A stretch of 64,000 nt of DNA from Aradus depressus (lineage: Eukaryota > Arthropoda > Insecta > Hemiptera > Aradidae), in NCBI GenBank assembly GCA_963662175.1, contig OY759218.1, positions 12,144,001-12,208,000 of the forward strand, read 5' to 3'. Shown in pieces: positions 51,407 to 61,904 of the stretch (position 1 is the stretch's first letter; every line of letters begins with the position of its first letter). The translations under genes were made by a program, and so were the position numbers. The notes beneath the pieces were generated by a model. That model saw only the letters and a program-made list of their open reading frames with translations. It was not told the DNA's origin and ran no database searches.

Positions 51407-51598
51407 GGTTGACAGAAAGTTTTTTTGTTATATGCCATAAGCCTGATTCCCCTTCTTATTACTTCTAATTATCTTATAATTCAATATTCTTTCTTTATTT
51501 AGTTTACTTTTATTCTATTCGTTTTTTTTATTATTTTATCATTTAGAATTATTTAACTTTTAATATTATTATTCTTATTTATTTATTTTTTTTTTCAG

Positions 51599-51675
51599 AT
51601 TACACAGCTCAAAATAGATAATAACCCGTTCGCAAAAGGTTTCAGGGACACAGGAGCCGGGAAGCGAGAGAAAAA
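51599..51675 (+). CDS. bi: T-box gene optomotor-blind/bifid, next internal exon
   Basis: A 77-nt exon, phase 0 at the start and ending two bases into a codon. TTTTTTTTTTCAG acceptor, AAGTAAGT donor (GT at 51676). It encodes [20 protein letters not shown] and GKREKK, the C-terminal end of the T-box with the N-N-P-F-A-K-G-F-R contact segment. It joins in frame to the preceding exon (NEK-ITQ), an exon boundary shared with Tbx2-family genes. The rest of the protein is not visible to the end of the window, so the following intron is longer than 12 kb or that exon is too diverged to see. Confidence 0.93.
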
Positions 51676-52330
51676 GTAAGTACATAATTTTTCTATACAT
51701 GAGGAAATGTAAAAAAAAAGTCAAATTTTCGAGAGGGGTGGACAAATTTTTTACTTTCTTATAAGTTTAATATAAGGAAGTGATGTAATAGTGCAAAAAT
51801 CTGAGATCGAGTTTTCAAGGGATTGCAAGGCGAATAGGTATATAATCTAATCTCGAAACCAATATTTCTAGACGTTTGCTCAATTTACGCAAAAATGGTT
51901 AGTCCTATCGAAAAATTAACTCTCATCAGAAATGTTTCTAATTAAATTTCCAATCGCTAATTACCAACAAATTTGAGCCGACCAATGTTTTAGCGCCCGA
52001 AACAATAAAATAAATTAAAAATATGGTTTTATTATTGATATTTTTTTATTAAAAATTATAAAAAAAATAGAGAAAAGGGCTATCGTATACTGACCAGTTT
52101 TATACAAATCCCTTTCCCTCCCCCCTTCTCCCTTAAATTCATTTCAAACTGGTATTACTCGATATAAGAAAGTCACTTTCAGAATTACGCTTTAGAATGA
52201 AACAAAGAATACTGCGGAATTTCTTGTAAGTAATATCATTATGAAATTAATTTGAGTAAGGGAAGGGGGAGGGAGAATGATCTGTACAAAAGTGGTTGGT
52301 ATAAGAAAGTCCTGTAATGGCCACAGCACA
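51676..52330. other. T-box intron: R3 fragment and R2 fold-back pair
   Basis: R3 at about 51765-51960 (CTGAGATCGAGTTTTCAAGG). R2 halves face each other at about 52075-52170 and 52255-52330 (GTGGTTGGTATAAGAAAGTC at the right). Confidence 0.55.
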
Positions 52331-53104
52331 TATATTTTTTATATAGTTGAATCATTTCATGTAAATCGTCAGAATCATGTCGATGCAGAACAAAGAGACA
52401 TTTTTAAATACATACTCTTACAGAAAATATTTGAAACAAGTGTTTACACTCATGTTTAATCAGATATTTTATTCACAAGGTGTGTAGTTATCTTAAGTTG
52501 GTGTTCAGAAGGCTACAAATTCAGGGGTTCCACATGTCATTGCCTTAGGCCCATTACTCTTTAATCTTTATCATTCAACTTCCGGTCTCTCCTGCCCACA
52601 GCTATCCTTACAAATGCTGAAACGACACCTTAAATTTACTTCGAAAACCAGCTGTTGACACTTTAAACTGCTGTAATAAATTGTTATTTAAATTATATTA
52701 AAAAAAAAAAAAAAAAAATGGAATAGCAACTGTTGACCGACCTTGTAAATTTGGAATAATACAATATAATTGTGAATAAATTATGTATGCAATTAATACA
52801 AAACATGTGAAAACAACTCCTAAATTATTATTTAATAATAAAATTAAAGCTTGATGGTTTAAATGAAATGTCTGGTAGTGCAGATTTCCGCTATGACTGA
52901 TATTCTCAATCTGACTCGGTATCTTGTGACATGAGGTCAAATTTTTCTTTCAATCATTGTGTGTAAGTGGTTGAACATATATTCATGAAACTTACAGGTT
53001 TTTTCAAGGATGGCCCATCTTAAAATAAGTATACGGTATCCAAACACTTCTTTGTGCTTGATGATGAACAAGAAACAGACAATTGTTTGCATTGCATGCA
53101 CATT
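52331..53104. other. Unassigned
   Basis: An A-run at 52700-52719 could be an old retroposon tail. No gene. Confidence 0.45.
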
Positions 53105-53509
53105 ATTCATTTAAAATTTACAACTAAGTTTTCTCTCTCCCTCTAAAACCAATCGACCATTTGGGTTGAAAAAAACAATAGTTGATTTACATAGTGACTT
53201 TTGAATCCTCACATTAAATTTGGTGTCAGATACATTCATTATATCGGCAAGGATTTTTGTGTTGAGACACCCTCTTTAGATCCTTTTGGTGGTCTGGATA
53301 CACATACAAAATGTTGTGTCAATACATTTATTCTGACGGGGGATATCGTGTTCAGAGATACACAGATATTTTTATGTGCAACTAGTACCCCATAAGGACG
53401 AAATTTATTGATCTTCAGCCATATTATAGGGCTTTGCATTTATATATTAAATTTCGTGTCAATACATTCATTACAACGGCAGTTATTAGACTTTATCTGT
53501 TAAGCCTTA

Positions 53510-54372
53510 AAGTTCCAGGACTGATTTTTTTTTAATTTATTTAAAAAATTTACAAGTTATTGGACATTGTCCCCTTCAAAGTACTCCCCTTGGGAAGCTG
53601 TACATTTTTCTCACTGCCGTTTCCACTGCTGGAAGGAGCCTGAGATCTCATATTCTGGAATGCTGTTCAGCTCCTCCAGCGATTTTTCTTTAATTTCGTC
53701 AGTTGAGTGAAATTTGTGCCCTTTTAAGGGTCCCTTAAGTATCGGATACAGAAAAAAGTCCGCAGGGGCCAGGTCTGGTGAGTACGGGGGCTGGGGGATG
53801 ACGGCCAATGCTTTTTTTGTGCAGTAATCATGAGCAACGCAGAATGAACAGCCGCGTTGTCATGGTGCAGCACTCACTTCTCAGGGGTCTCCTGTCGCAG
53901 GGTTTCAAGGTAACGAAAACGACTAATTGTCTCACCTCGTGGAAGAAATTAGTAGTAGACAACAGCCTTCCAGTCGAAGAAAACACGGTGTCCTGAACGA
54001 GGATTGTCTTCTGACGAAGTCCGGCCTTCTTTGAACCTCTTGTACCACTCATGACACCATGATCGACTCAGACATTCATCCCCAAAAGCCTCTTGCAACA
54101 TCTGAAAAGTTTCTGTAAAAGTTTTACCCGACTTGACACAAACGCGTTGCTCTTTTTTTTGATTCATTTGACAAAAGATCACAAAGTAGCGAAACACAAA
54201 AAATTTGTTTCACAAAAACGTCCGTTACTTCACAACAAAGTTGGTTGTAGAGATTCTATAAAACAGCTGAGCTCAGGAAGCTCACAACAACTAGTGCTGC
54301 CAACCGTGCCGCTCTCCGACACTCCGTTGGCGCGCAATCCAAAAAGTCCTGGAACTTTTTGATCACCCCTTG
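53510..54372 (-). mobile_element. Mariner (Tc1/mariner), internally deleted
   Basis: The right end read in reverse starts CAAGGGGTGATCAAAAAGTT and CCAGGACT next to a TA. The left end keeps AGTTCCAGGACT (53512-53523), also next to a TA, but lacks the outer 15 bases. Transposase pieces lie between on the minus strand. Confidence 0.88.
53611..54197 (-). pseudogene. Mariner transposase, broken
   Basis: From the N-terminus: MNQKKEQRVCVKSGKTFTET and FQMLQEAFGDECLSRSWCHE, WYKRFKEGRTSSEDNPRSG (paired helix-turn-helix for TIR binding). Most of the linker is then missing before VFFDWKAVVYY (first catalytic Asp of the D-D-34D set). After a frameshift and a stop come LHHDNAAVHSA (second Asp) and PPYSPDLAPADFFLYP (third Asp), ending FQQWKR. 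The order is right and all three Asp survive, but there are at least one large deletion, frameshifts and stops. A functional protein would excise and insert the element at TA. This one cannot be made. Confidence 0.9.
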
Positions 54373-54482
54373 TAGATGTCGTTCTTAAAGGATTCTGAAT
54401 ACACATATAAAATTTCGTGTCGATACATTCATTATATCGGGAGTTATCGTGTTCACAAACACACATACAATCATATTTTTTT

Positions 54483-54874
54483 TCATCGAATCATAACATA
54501 AAATTTTGGGGAAAACTCCATACAGTTATTGTTTAATTTACAATAACTTTTCAAAGGGACGTTCCCGGGCCTGTTCTTATTAGATATTTTTTCATATTTT
54601 TCTTCACATAATTCTAAAGTTAGGCCTGTGAATTTAGGAATAAGTGCATACAATAGGTAGTGCCTTGGCCAATGTTTCCCACCTTTTGGCGGTAACTTGA
54701 AAGGCATTCTGTAGGGGGGAACCGCGGTACCGGATGCTGTCGAGTGTCGGCTGTGTACAATGCCAATTCACTTAACACTCGATTCTATCGTTATAAGAGT
54801 TTTGTTTCACGGTTTTCAAAACCTTGAGAACTTTTTTAAATCACCGGAATAGAAGGTTTCGTTTACAGGTCACC
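54483..54874. other. Unassigned
   Basis: The minus frame at 54483-54707 has no domain. No gene. Confidence 0.45.
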
Positions 54875-55093
54875 AGTAACCAGTATGGTAGCATGCTTGC
54901 ATACTGAGCTCAAGATCGCGGATTTGAAACCCGGACTTCGGATAGGACGATGGTCCCGAAACTGTTCGATGTCAGGTACTCTTTAGAGACCCCCTACCCT
55001 AGATAATTAAACTTTGGTATCTCCACTCTTCAGTCGGGCTCATGTCCTCGAGGGCGATATGAAGGTAAAGCCCGGGCATGATTCACAAAAAGC
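54875..55093 (+). mobile_element. SINE-1, plus copy, shortened
   Basis: TGGTAGCATGCTTGCATACT, B box GCGGATTTGAAACCCG, GATGTCAGGTACTCTTTAGA, CAGTCGGGCTCATGTCC and CCGGGCATGATTCACAAAAA tail. Several small deletions. Confidence 0.8.
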
Positions 55094-55179
55094 TATAATA
55101 ATTTCAGTTGAATAGCTTTAATATATTCCAAAATGTTGAAGGAATAAATCGGTTAATAATGTGTTATTTTAGCTATAAT

Positions 55180-56205
55180 AAGTATAGGGGAAGTTATGTA
55201 ATTGGTCAACAATTTGATGTAGAGTTTTCACCGAAATTTCCTGTTTTCCGACATCCAGATTCAAATATGAAAAATATTTCTTCTCTGCAAATCGCACGCT
55301 TTTTGTATATTCTAAAAAAAAACAGGCTGTATCGGGGACGCAGCCGCAGTGGGGTAGGTGAAACGTCTTGTGCGTACTGCAGAGGGTGTATGGGCACTAG
55401 GGTACAGAAATGACGTAACCAAATACAAAACGTGTCGATCGCGGGGGTGCCATAGCCGAGCAACCGTCAAATTTCTTCAACAAATTATCCACTTGTAAGC
55501 CTTATAACTCCTGAAGAGCACCGGCTACGCCTCTGTGAACGCCGTGGTTGAATATAACTCGACAACGGCTCCATCTGCGCACGCGACTTTTGCGTGATCG
55601 AGTAATGGCCTCTTTCCTTTACAAAACAATACCAAAGTAAGGCGCGCGGGTCGTACGGTTGCAAAGATTTAAGCGATATTAATGTTATATGTTTTCGTTA
55701 CATGCGGTTTTAGCAAGCGACCCCCTACTGACCGAAATGAAAGACGTTTCACGTCAAAAAAAAATCTGTGTTACCGTTTTTTTGTGTGTGTCTGTGAACA
55801 CGATAACTCCCGATAGAATAAATGTAGCGACACGAACCCTCAAACGATGACACCTATTGATATTCAGCCAAATCGACCAAAGGTAAGGGGAGGATTAGGG
55901 GGGAGGCTTAACTCAAAAACTTCAATATCTGCCGTTTCATATATATATATAATTTCATACCTGAATACAAAACCTCATAAGGACGACTCTTATTAATGTT
56001 TAGCGGAATCGGCCGAAGTGAAGAGGGACTCGACTCAAATAAGCTAATAACTGCCGATGTAGTGAATGTATCGACACAAAATTTAGTATGATTCAGAAGC
56101 CACTCTGTAAGTCAAATATTGAGTTTTAGACTTGAAGAGACAACAACGTAATTGGTTAATTCGTGCTGGGGAAGTACATAGCCTGTGATTCATGGGCAAC
56201 TTTTT
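55180..56205 (+). mobile_element. ACTTCCCC repeat interrupted by TIR element
   Basis: 55180-55280 is the left part (ATAGGGGAAGTTATGTAATT). After the insertion, 55776-56205 contains TGTGTGTCTGTGAACACGAT, two units and right end TTCGTGCTGGGGAAGTACAT with hairpin remnant and T-run. Confidence 0.8.
55325..55762. mobile_element. TIR element (TIR-C), unclassified
   Basis: GGTGAAACGTCTTGTG near 55357 faces CTTTCATTTCGGTC-type sequence with GAAAGACGTTTCACGTC at 55739-55755. Shared inverted core GTGAAACGTCTT. GC-rich interior without a frame. Related ends at 59537/60093. Confidence 0.5.
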
Positions 56206-56620
56206 TTTTGTGTTCTCTAAAGCCCTTATATGGGACAAAAAGTCTCGCAAGTATTATCGTTTATACGACCCATAGTTTGTTGACAATATAACGTTAAAGG
56301 AGCCTTGTGTGTGTATTTATTTCTATATACTTATATAGAAAGATATAGGATGTCTTACATATAAACGAAGGGGGAATGTCAGATGACAAGAGACAAGGAA
56401 GAAGGCATATGCACGAAGACAGACCGGAAACTGTTTGTCAAGTTGATTCTATCGTTGACTAGCTAAACGAACATTTGCTTCCTATACTTTATACTTATAA
56501 TAATAAGATATACTTAGATAACATAAGTATACCATTCTGAAGTGTATTATACATAAGGTAACAGCCGTGACCTTAGAGGAATCCTTTTTTCAAAAGCTGT
56601 AATAGATAAATTGTGTGGGC
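56206..56620. other. Unassigned
   Basis: No frame, RNA or repeat end recognised. Confidence 0.5.
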
Positions 56621-56624
56621 TGGT

Positions 56625-56815
56625 ACAGCTAGGGTAATAACTACCCTAGTTTAGTTAGGGTTCGAGTATTTGACATCAAACAGGCTTGGGACAGCTATTT
56701 AACGTCATCTCTGAAGGACGGAGTGCTCAATTCTACGAGTTCAAAAACCTTAGGCCAAGTTGAACCCCGCGATCTTGAGCTGAGTAGGCAAGCACGCTAC
56801 CCCCTCTAGCTGTAA
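56625..56815 (-). mobile_element. SINE-1, decayed minus copy
   Basis: Minus strand: GTAGCGTGCTTGCCTACTCA, GCTCAAGATCGCGGGGTTCA (B box), TTGAGCACTCCGTCCTTCAG, AAGCCTGTTTGATGTCAAAT. The 3' half is mostly gone. Confidence 0.75.
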
Positions 56816-56839
56816 TAAAATAAAATGCAACCCCCTCCC

Positions 56840-56870
<31 letters not shown>

Positions 56871-57267
56871 ATCTGTTTGTCACTCACAAGACCAGGATTT
56901 CCTTTTTTTACAAAACCTCACCCATTCCCCTTCTCTAATTCATTTTAAAGAGGCATTACTGTATACCCAGTAAGTCTTATACCAGAAAAACTTATGAAAG
57001 TTGTGTTATCAGCGGTTTCTTTGTGATTCTTTGTAGGTTCAGGGTAATTCTGAGATTGACATTCTTATACCCAGTAATGTCAGAAACATGTTTCCTACGA
57101 ACCAACTTTTCGATAGGATTAACAGTTTTCATTTAAATCGAGCAAACGTTTCAAAGAATGAGTTTTTAAGAAGTAATTTTAAGATGGTTTTCGGCATGTA
57201 CCTCGCAAATCTGGTGGCATTCGAAAAAATGATCATTATTATTATCGAGTATCACTCTCCCTCCCCT
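56816..57267. other. Long C-run, R2 fragment
   Basis: CCCCCTC then an uninterrupted C-run to 56860 followed by an A-run. R2 family at about 56880-57075. The frame 57088-57285 has no domain. Confidence 0.5.
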
Positions 57268-57478
57268 GAGAGCGCCAGTACGTAGTATAGAGGTACCGTA
57301 CTTACCTTCCAGATGAAAAACCTTGAGCACGCCGTCCTTCGGATGGTACATTCAGGCATGTGACCCGATGTCAGGGTGAATAACCCTAGTTAGACTCTCA
57401 CAGTAGAGTCAGGCTCTTGTCCAACAGGGTGACGAAAGAGCGCTCTGGTAGTAGGTGATATGACCTCGTAATTGACCG
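57268..57478 (+). mobile_element. SINE-1, plus copy, head rearranged
   Basis: GAGAGCGCCAGTACG head, B box lost, CTTGAGCACGCCGTCCTTCG, CACAGTAGAGTCAGGCTC, GCGCTCTGGTAGTAGGTGAT. Confidence 0.8.
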
Positions 57479-58431
57479 ACAGCATCGCATAAATGCCCAA
57501 AATCTATTAAGGAGACTTTGAAACGTGAAATAACTGTTGAAAACTCGATCTCAAATTTTCACACGATTACAATAGATACTAAAGATATAAAAAAGTAAAA
57601 TATATAAATAAATTTAAGAAATATAAAAAAAAATATATTATTGATGAATTTATTGGAGACTAAGACTGGAAGCCTTATCCCGAGGCTGAGTTGAACTAAA
57701 CGTCTCCTGTGCCATCAACCATCTGTCGTCTTTGAGAACTTCCGCCCCTTCCACTTAATATAGGTCATTTTCAAATAATTTTATAAAACAGGCCCCCCCC
57801 CCTTTAGTCAAAATGCGATCATGTGTAATATAAAAAATGATGCCATCTGGAAGCAGATGCTTCTTGTCGGATCCTTTGGTTATTACTTGCCGCCATATTT
57901 GATATTCTAGTTCCACGAATAGTATTTAAAATATGAAGTCCTAAATATTACAGCGTTTATGAATTTTAATTAGTTTCTTTCATATTGGATCATTAAATTT
58001 GTCCATAAGGAAGTCATCAAATCGGTCAAAACATCGATGTTTAGTTTTCACCGGAATTTCACATTTTCTGACCCCCTGAATTGTGCACGCAGAAGCTGCG
58101 TTTTAACAGATTTCCATGTTAGTTATTCACTTTTTTTTTTATTTACTTCCCCAGCTATACGAAGTGATAGTTCAAATAATATGAATGTAAAATAAAACAA
58201 CGAAATTTTATATAAATTATAACAACGAAATTTTATATAAAATAAAATAACTAATGTTTACATAAAATAAAATGTGCAGGGGTGGATTCTGATTCCATGT
58301 TATCTGAAGCCTGCAGGCCCATAATTTTATACATTAAAAATAAATTAAATAGTAAATAAATTTTATGAAAAAAAAAAAAAAGATTAACAAATGTTATATA
58401 AAATAAAATTATTACATTTTATAAGTGAATT
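57479..58431. other. Repeat scraps and AT-rich DNA
   Basis: R3 in reverse (57515-57590), an ACTTCCCC left-part fragment (58005-58085) plus a separate left end (58145-58165), a C-run (57792-57801), and a local CGAAATTTTATATAAA direct repeat (58199-58240). No gene. Confidence 0.5.
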
Positions 58432-58690
58432 AGTTATTATGAGTGCTCTTTCGTCGCTCTGGTGAACATGAGCCCGACTCTACTATGGGAGTCCTACATT
58501 TTGTCTCTCCCGGTTCATTCACTTAGGGTAGGGGTCTTTAACGAGTAACTGACATCGTACAGGCTCGGGACCATCGCTTAACCTTCCATCCGAAGGACGG
58601 CGTGCTCACGGTTTTTTCACCTCCCAGATCTAAGAGCCTCGGCCTTGAGCTCAGTAGGCAAGCATGCTACCTTTGAGCTACTTTAGTAGT
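58432..58690 (-). mobile_element. SINE-1, minus copy
   Basis: GTGCTCTTTCGTCGCTCTGG, GAGCCCGACTCTACTATGGG, CATCCGAAGGACGGCGTGCT, CACCTCCCAGATCTAAGAGC, GCTCAGTAGGCAAGCATGCT. The B box is deleted. Confidence 0.85.
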
Positions 58691-58744
58691 TTCCGCGCCA
58701 ATGTTTAATGAATAGGTTGCCATATGAGAATAATGTATTAGTTA

Positions 58745-59005
58745 CCTAGTTATTGTGACTCATGCCAGGGCTTTTTAGGTCATATCGCCTACTACCAGAG
58801 CTCTCTTTTGTTGTTCTGGTGGACGTGAGCCCGACCCTACTGTGGGAATCCTAAATTTTGTCCCGGGTTTATTCATCTAGGTGTCTTTAACGAGTCTCAA
58901 CAGGCTCGGGACCTTAGCTTCCGTCCCACGGCGTGCTCAAGATTTACTTAAGAGCCTCTGGCCGGCTTTAACACATGCAACCTCTGAGCTATTTGGCTCC
59001 CTATA
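58745..59005 (-). mobile_element. SINE-1, decayed minus copy
   Basis: ATTGTGACTCATGCCAGGGC, CGCCTACTACCAGAGCTCTC, CAACAGGCTCGGGACCTTAG, then a damaged head ending TGAGCTATTTGGCTCCC. It lies 55 bp from the previous copy in the same orientation. Confidence 0.85.
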
Positions 59006-59444
59006 CCTATGTATTGGTGTAATAATAATATTATTCAGGTACGGAACCCTTCAATGAAGTGATCTGAACACAATTCTCCGTAATATCTTACAAGTTTGAC
59101 GTATCAACAGCTATAATTATTGTCTTGAGTAGCTGTAAGATAGGTGGTTCAATCTAGCGGACCAGACCTGAACCCGCTCCTAAACCTGGCTTACATGTGA
59201 TATCTGATATGTCTTTGGTCGCGCCACAGAACCCGCCTCCATTGTCGACCTTAACACACTACCCACAGCTTTTCATTCAACTTTTTTTTTCTGTATCACA
59301 GCGATGTCCTTAGACTTCATTACACCTTCCGATGGATCTTCATCAAGTTTTGTAATATTTCCTATTTACATATTAATTTCCAAGAAAAAAGCGGCTTATA
59401 CATTCGATAATCTTTACAGAAATAATTTTTTTTAAACTTTACAT
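59006..59444. other. Unassigned; weak hammerhead-like hairpin
   Basis: On the minus strand TTGATGAAGATCCATCGGAA (about 59332-59351) resembles a decayed core (no intact GAAA). No gene. Confidence 0.4.
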
Positions 59445-59499
59445 TTGAGTTTTCATGGGAATCTCATGATTACCGACTCTCTGATTCCAAAAAAAAAAA

Positions 59500-60112
59500 C
59501 TAGGCGTAGCGTAGTCAAGGTCCACGCCATAGATTTTCGGTGAAAACGTCGGGATAAAATCATTTTTCATTTTCTTTTCGATGCTGCCGTAGCTCTTGCA
59601 TTTGCTCGGCACTAGACTTTTTAGGTTTTTTAAATTCCTTTTGATGTGAGCTTTCCTCTGATTTGTGTTTTCTATAATGCTGCCCTTATTTACGATTCAT
59701 ATGAGACGACATCTTTAATTTTTTTACAATTTTCAATTTAATACCGATTTTTACATATATTTCGGCGAATATTTTTATTGTTTCACTTTGAGTCCTAGTA
59801 GTGCTTCTCAAGCTCTTTACAATGACACCCGAATCAACGTCCTATCTAAACGCGTTATCACGCTACACTAATTTTTAATTTTACACAACGCTAATTCGCA
59901 ACAATCATCAGCCGGCGCCCACACTGGCCCGATAACGTCACAGGCAAAAACAAACACGTACAGACACGCTCTATCCATTGTGACCTCAACCGTTGTTATC
60001 GCATTATTCTCGTAGTTATTATCGATTGAAATCTGACGGTATTTTGTAACACAAGAAAGTTTGACCGGCTATCACTGTGCTTAACGAGCGAATAGACGTT
60101 TTCACGTCAAAA
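59500..60112. mobile_element. TIR element (TIR-D), related to TIR-C
   Basis: GGTGAAAACGTCGGG near 59540 faces AGACGTTTTCACGTCAAAA at 60090-60108. The inner GTGAAAACGTC is shared with TIR-C apart from one A. Possible protein trace on the minus strand at 59560-59712. Confidence 0.5.
59560..59712 (-). pseudogene. Basic N-terminal-like fragment in TIR-D
   Basis: The minus strand reads MSSHMNRK, a stop, then GQHYRKHKSEESSHQKEFKK and PKKSSAEQMQELRQHRKENE before a stop. S-A-E-Q-M-Q-E-L-R-Q-H-R-K-x-N resembles the short T/S-P-A-E-R-M-R-E-Y-R-x-R motif found at the start of several transposon proteins. Function unknown. It may be chance. Confidence 0.3.
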
Positions 60113-60550
60113 TGAAAAACAAACTTACTGTCTGTGTAAATGTCTACGAACATTTTACCTTTCCGAAAGGAAGGGGGGGGGGGGGGGGGGGGGGGGGGTC
60201 AGAGCGGGCTAACCTCAAAAACCCCAACAACTGCCAAAGTTGAATTTTCACAACCATATAAAGACGGCATCTATTACTTTTCCGCTATTGTCCGACATGA
60301 AATTTCATATGTAAATTTGAAGCTCTCTAAGAACGACACCTATTGATTTTCAGCCAAATTGGCCAAAGGGAAGGGGGTAATCAGAGGGGAGGCTTAACAC
60401 AAATACCCTAATATCTGCCGGTGTATGGGCATCGACACAAAATTTAGTATGAGGAAGCCATTATGTAAGTCAGCTATTGATTTTTAGCTGAACCGATTTG
60501 TCTTGAAGGCCGAGCGAAAAAAAACGTAACTGATATGGTATGGAAGTACA

Positions 60551-61104
60551 TTATATATTTTTTATATTACGATATACATCATTTTTACAGTTGTGAATAC
60601 CTATTTGTAAATTTGAAAAATGTAGAAAAACTAACCTGCTAGCAGTTTTAAAAAATGTTCTCACAAACCTGTTGAGGACCATTCTGTAAATACGAGTACG
60701 ATGGCAGTAGTAGTTGCAAACTACGGTTTAAAATATGCAGTGAATTAATTTCACCTGGTAAAGGTCGAAAGTAAAAAAAAAAAAATAGGATCTCACATTT
60801 AGAGGTGAACTGTGGTATTAGCGGTCGACATTTAAGGGGTAGTTAGGTCTGGCTCTAGGCTGGAGATTAGGGGGTTGCAACCTTTTTAACACCCCCTTGA
60901 TGAGGGAGGAAGGGATGTTTCAATTTGAACAACCTTTGGTGTCGCATTTTTTCCCTAACCCTAACCCCTAACCCTAACTCTAAAAGTGGCTTCTGAAAGG
61001 GATTACCCTGTCTGCCCTGTAATTTGCCAATATTGGGTTCTGCGTCTTACACCCCCCCCAGTCGCCTTTTTATTCTGCATAAATTTTAAACTTGTTCGTT
61101 TTTT
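60551..61104. other. Unassigned; CCCTAA microsatellite
   Basis: Four diverged CCCTAA units at 60953-60979. No gene. Confidence 0.5.
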
Positions 61105-61800
61105 TATTCTATACGAAGTTATGTAAGCTGTCTGAAATTCGATGTTGAGTTTTCATCGGAATCGGTACAGCTATGTACTTCCCCATGAATTAATCAATTA
61201 TGTTTTTGCTCTCCCTCCAAACCCAACCGACCGTTTGGGCTAAAACTCAATATTTGACTTACATAGTGGCTTCTGAATCCTCACATTAAAATGTGTGTAG
61301 ATACATTACATTGGCAGTTATTGGGATTTTTGAGTTGAGCCCCCTCCCTTTCGGCTGATTCCAATGAAATCGTGTCAATAAATTTATTCAACGACAGTTA
61401 TTACAGTTTTTGCGTTAAGCCTCCCCCCTAGTCCCCGCTTCCCTTTGGCCGATTTGGTTGAAAATTAATACATCTTTTGTTTGTAGAGATTTTTGATTAG
61501 ATTAGCTAAAGTGGTATTCATTTTTATCCCAATTTGACCAAAATATAATCAGATCTAAGGAAGCAAATTTGACATCTTCATTTCAAATTTCAAGTTCATA
61601 GCTACAATTGTATTTGAGTTGGAGCGCTCACTGCCGATGTAATGTATGTATCGACGAAATATAGTAAGAGGATTCAAAAGACCCTATAAGTCAACTATTG
61701 ATTTTTAGCCCAAACAGTCGATTGGTTTTGGAGGAAGAACGGAAACTTAATTGATGAATTCGTGCTGGGGAAGCACATAGCTGATGACTAATGACCTCTC
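61105..61800. mobile_element. ACTTCCCC fragments in three orientations
   Basis: 61110-61165 forward left part; 61168-61480 reverse with right end ATGTACTTCCCCATGAATTA; 61480-61630 R3-like sequence; 61629-61790 forward last unit ending GTGCTGGGGAAGCACATAG. A rearranged cluster. Confidence 0.7.
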
Positions 61801-61904
61801 CTGGTGCGCAAATAAATTAATTAATGCCATGGCTTGAAAAGTGAAGAATTAAGGTGAACGACAAGAAGCCCCTCCACATAGTATGCATACTCTTCGACGA
61901 AAAT

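Larger units (their letters stand above)
50735..51440 (+). mobile_element. Penelope-like remnant in intron, interrupted
   Basis: 50763-50800 reads YGECNKSYVGRKFVFTN, similar to the C-N-K-x-Y-V-G-Q-T-G-R-x-F core of Penelope GIY-YIG domains with three residues lost. 50876-50965 is an ACTTCCCC fragment. 51175-51440 ends with a hammerhead-like core and a T-run. That these parts come from one element is inference. Confidence 0.45.
50208..51598 (+). other. bi: Intron of the T-box gene, filled with retroelement pieces
   Basis: 1391 bp, GT...AG, phase 0. It holds a LINE-J 3' UTR (50432-50645), Penelope-like traces (50735-51440) and an ACTTCCCC fragment (50876-50965). A pyrimidine-rich tract TTTATTTTTTTTTTCAG precedes the next exon. 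Confidence 0.9.
53105..54482 (-). mobile_element. ACTTCCCC repeat split by a mariner
   Basis: Reverse copy: CTCTCCCTCTAAAACCAATC (right part, outer end lost), internal units to 53508, mariner, then from 54373 TAGATGTCGTTCTTAAAGGA to about 54482. The left hairpin is lost. Confidence 0.8.
59445..60550 (+). mobile_element. ACTTCCCC repeat interrupted by TIR element
   Basis: 59445-59497 is the left part (GAGTTTTCATGGGAATCTCA, GATTCCAAAA). From 60115 TGTCTGTGTA, a G-run (60172-60198) inside the unit's natural G-stretch, three units, and right end GGTATGGAAGTACATT. Confidence 0.75.

Noticed and set aside
60953..60979. CCCTAA units as an interstitial telomere
   Set aside because: Only about four imperfect units, and insects typically use TTAGG. 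Treated as a chance microsatellite.
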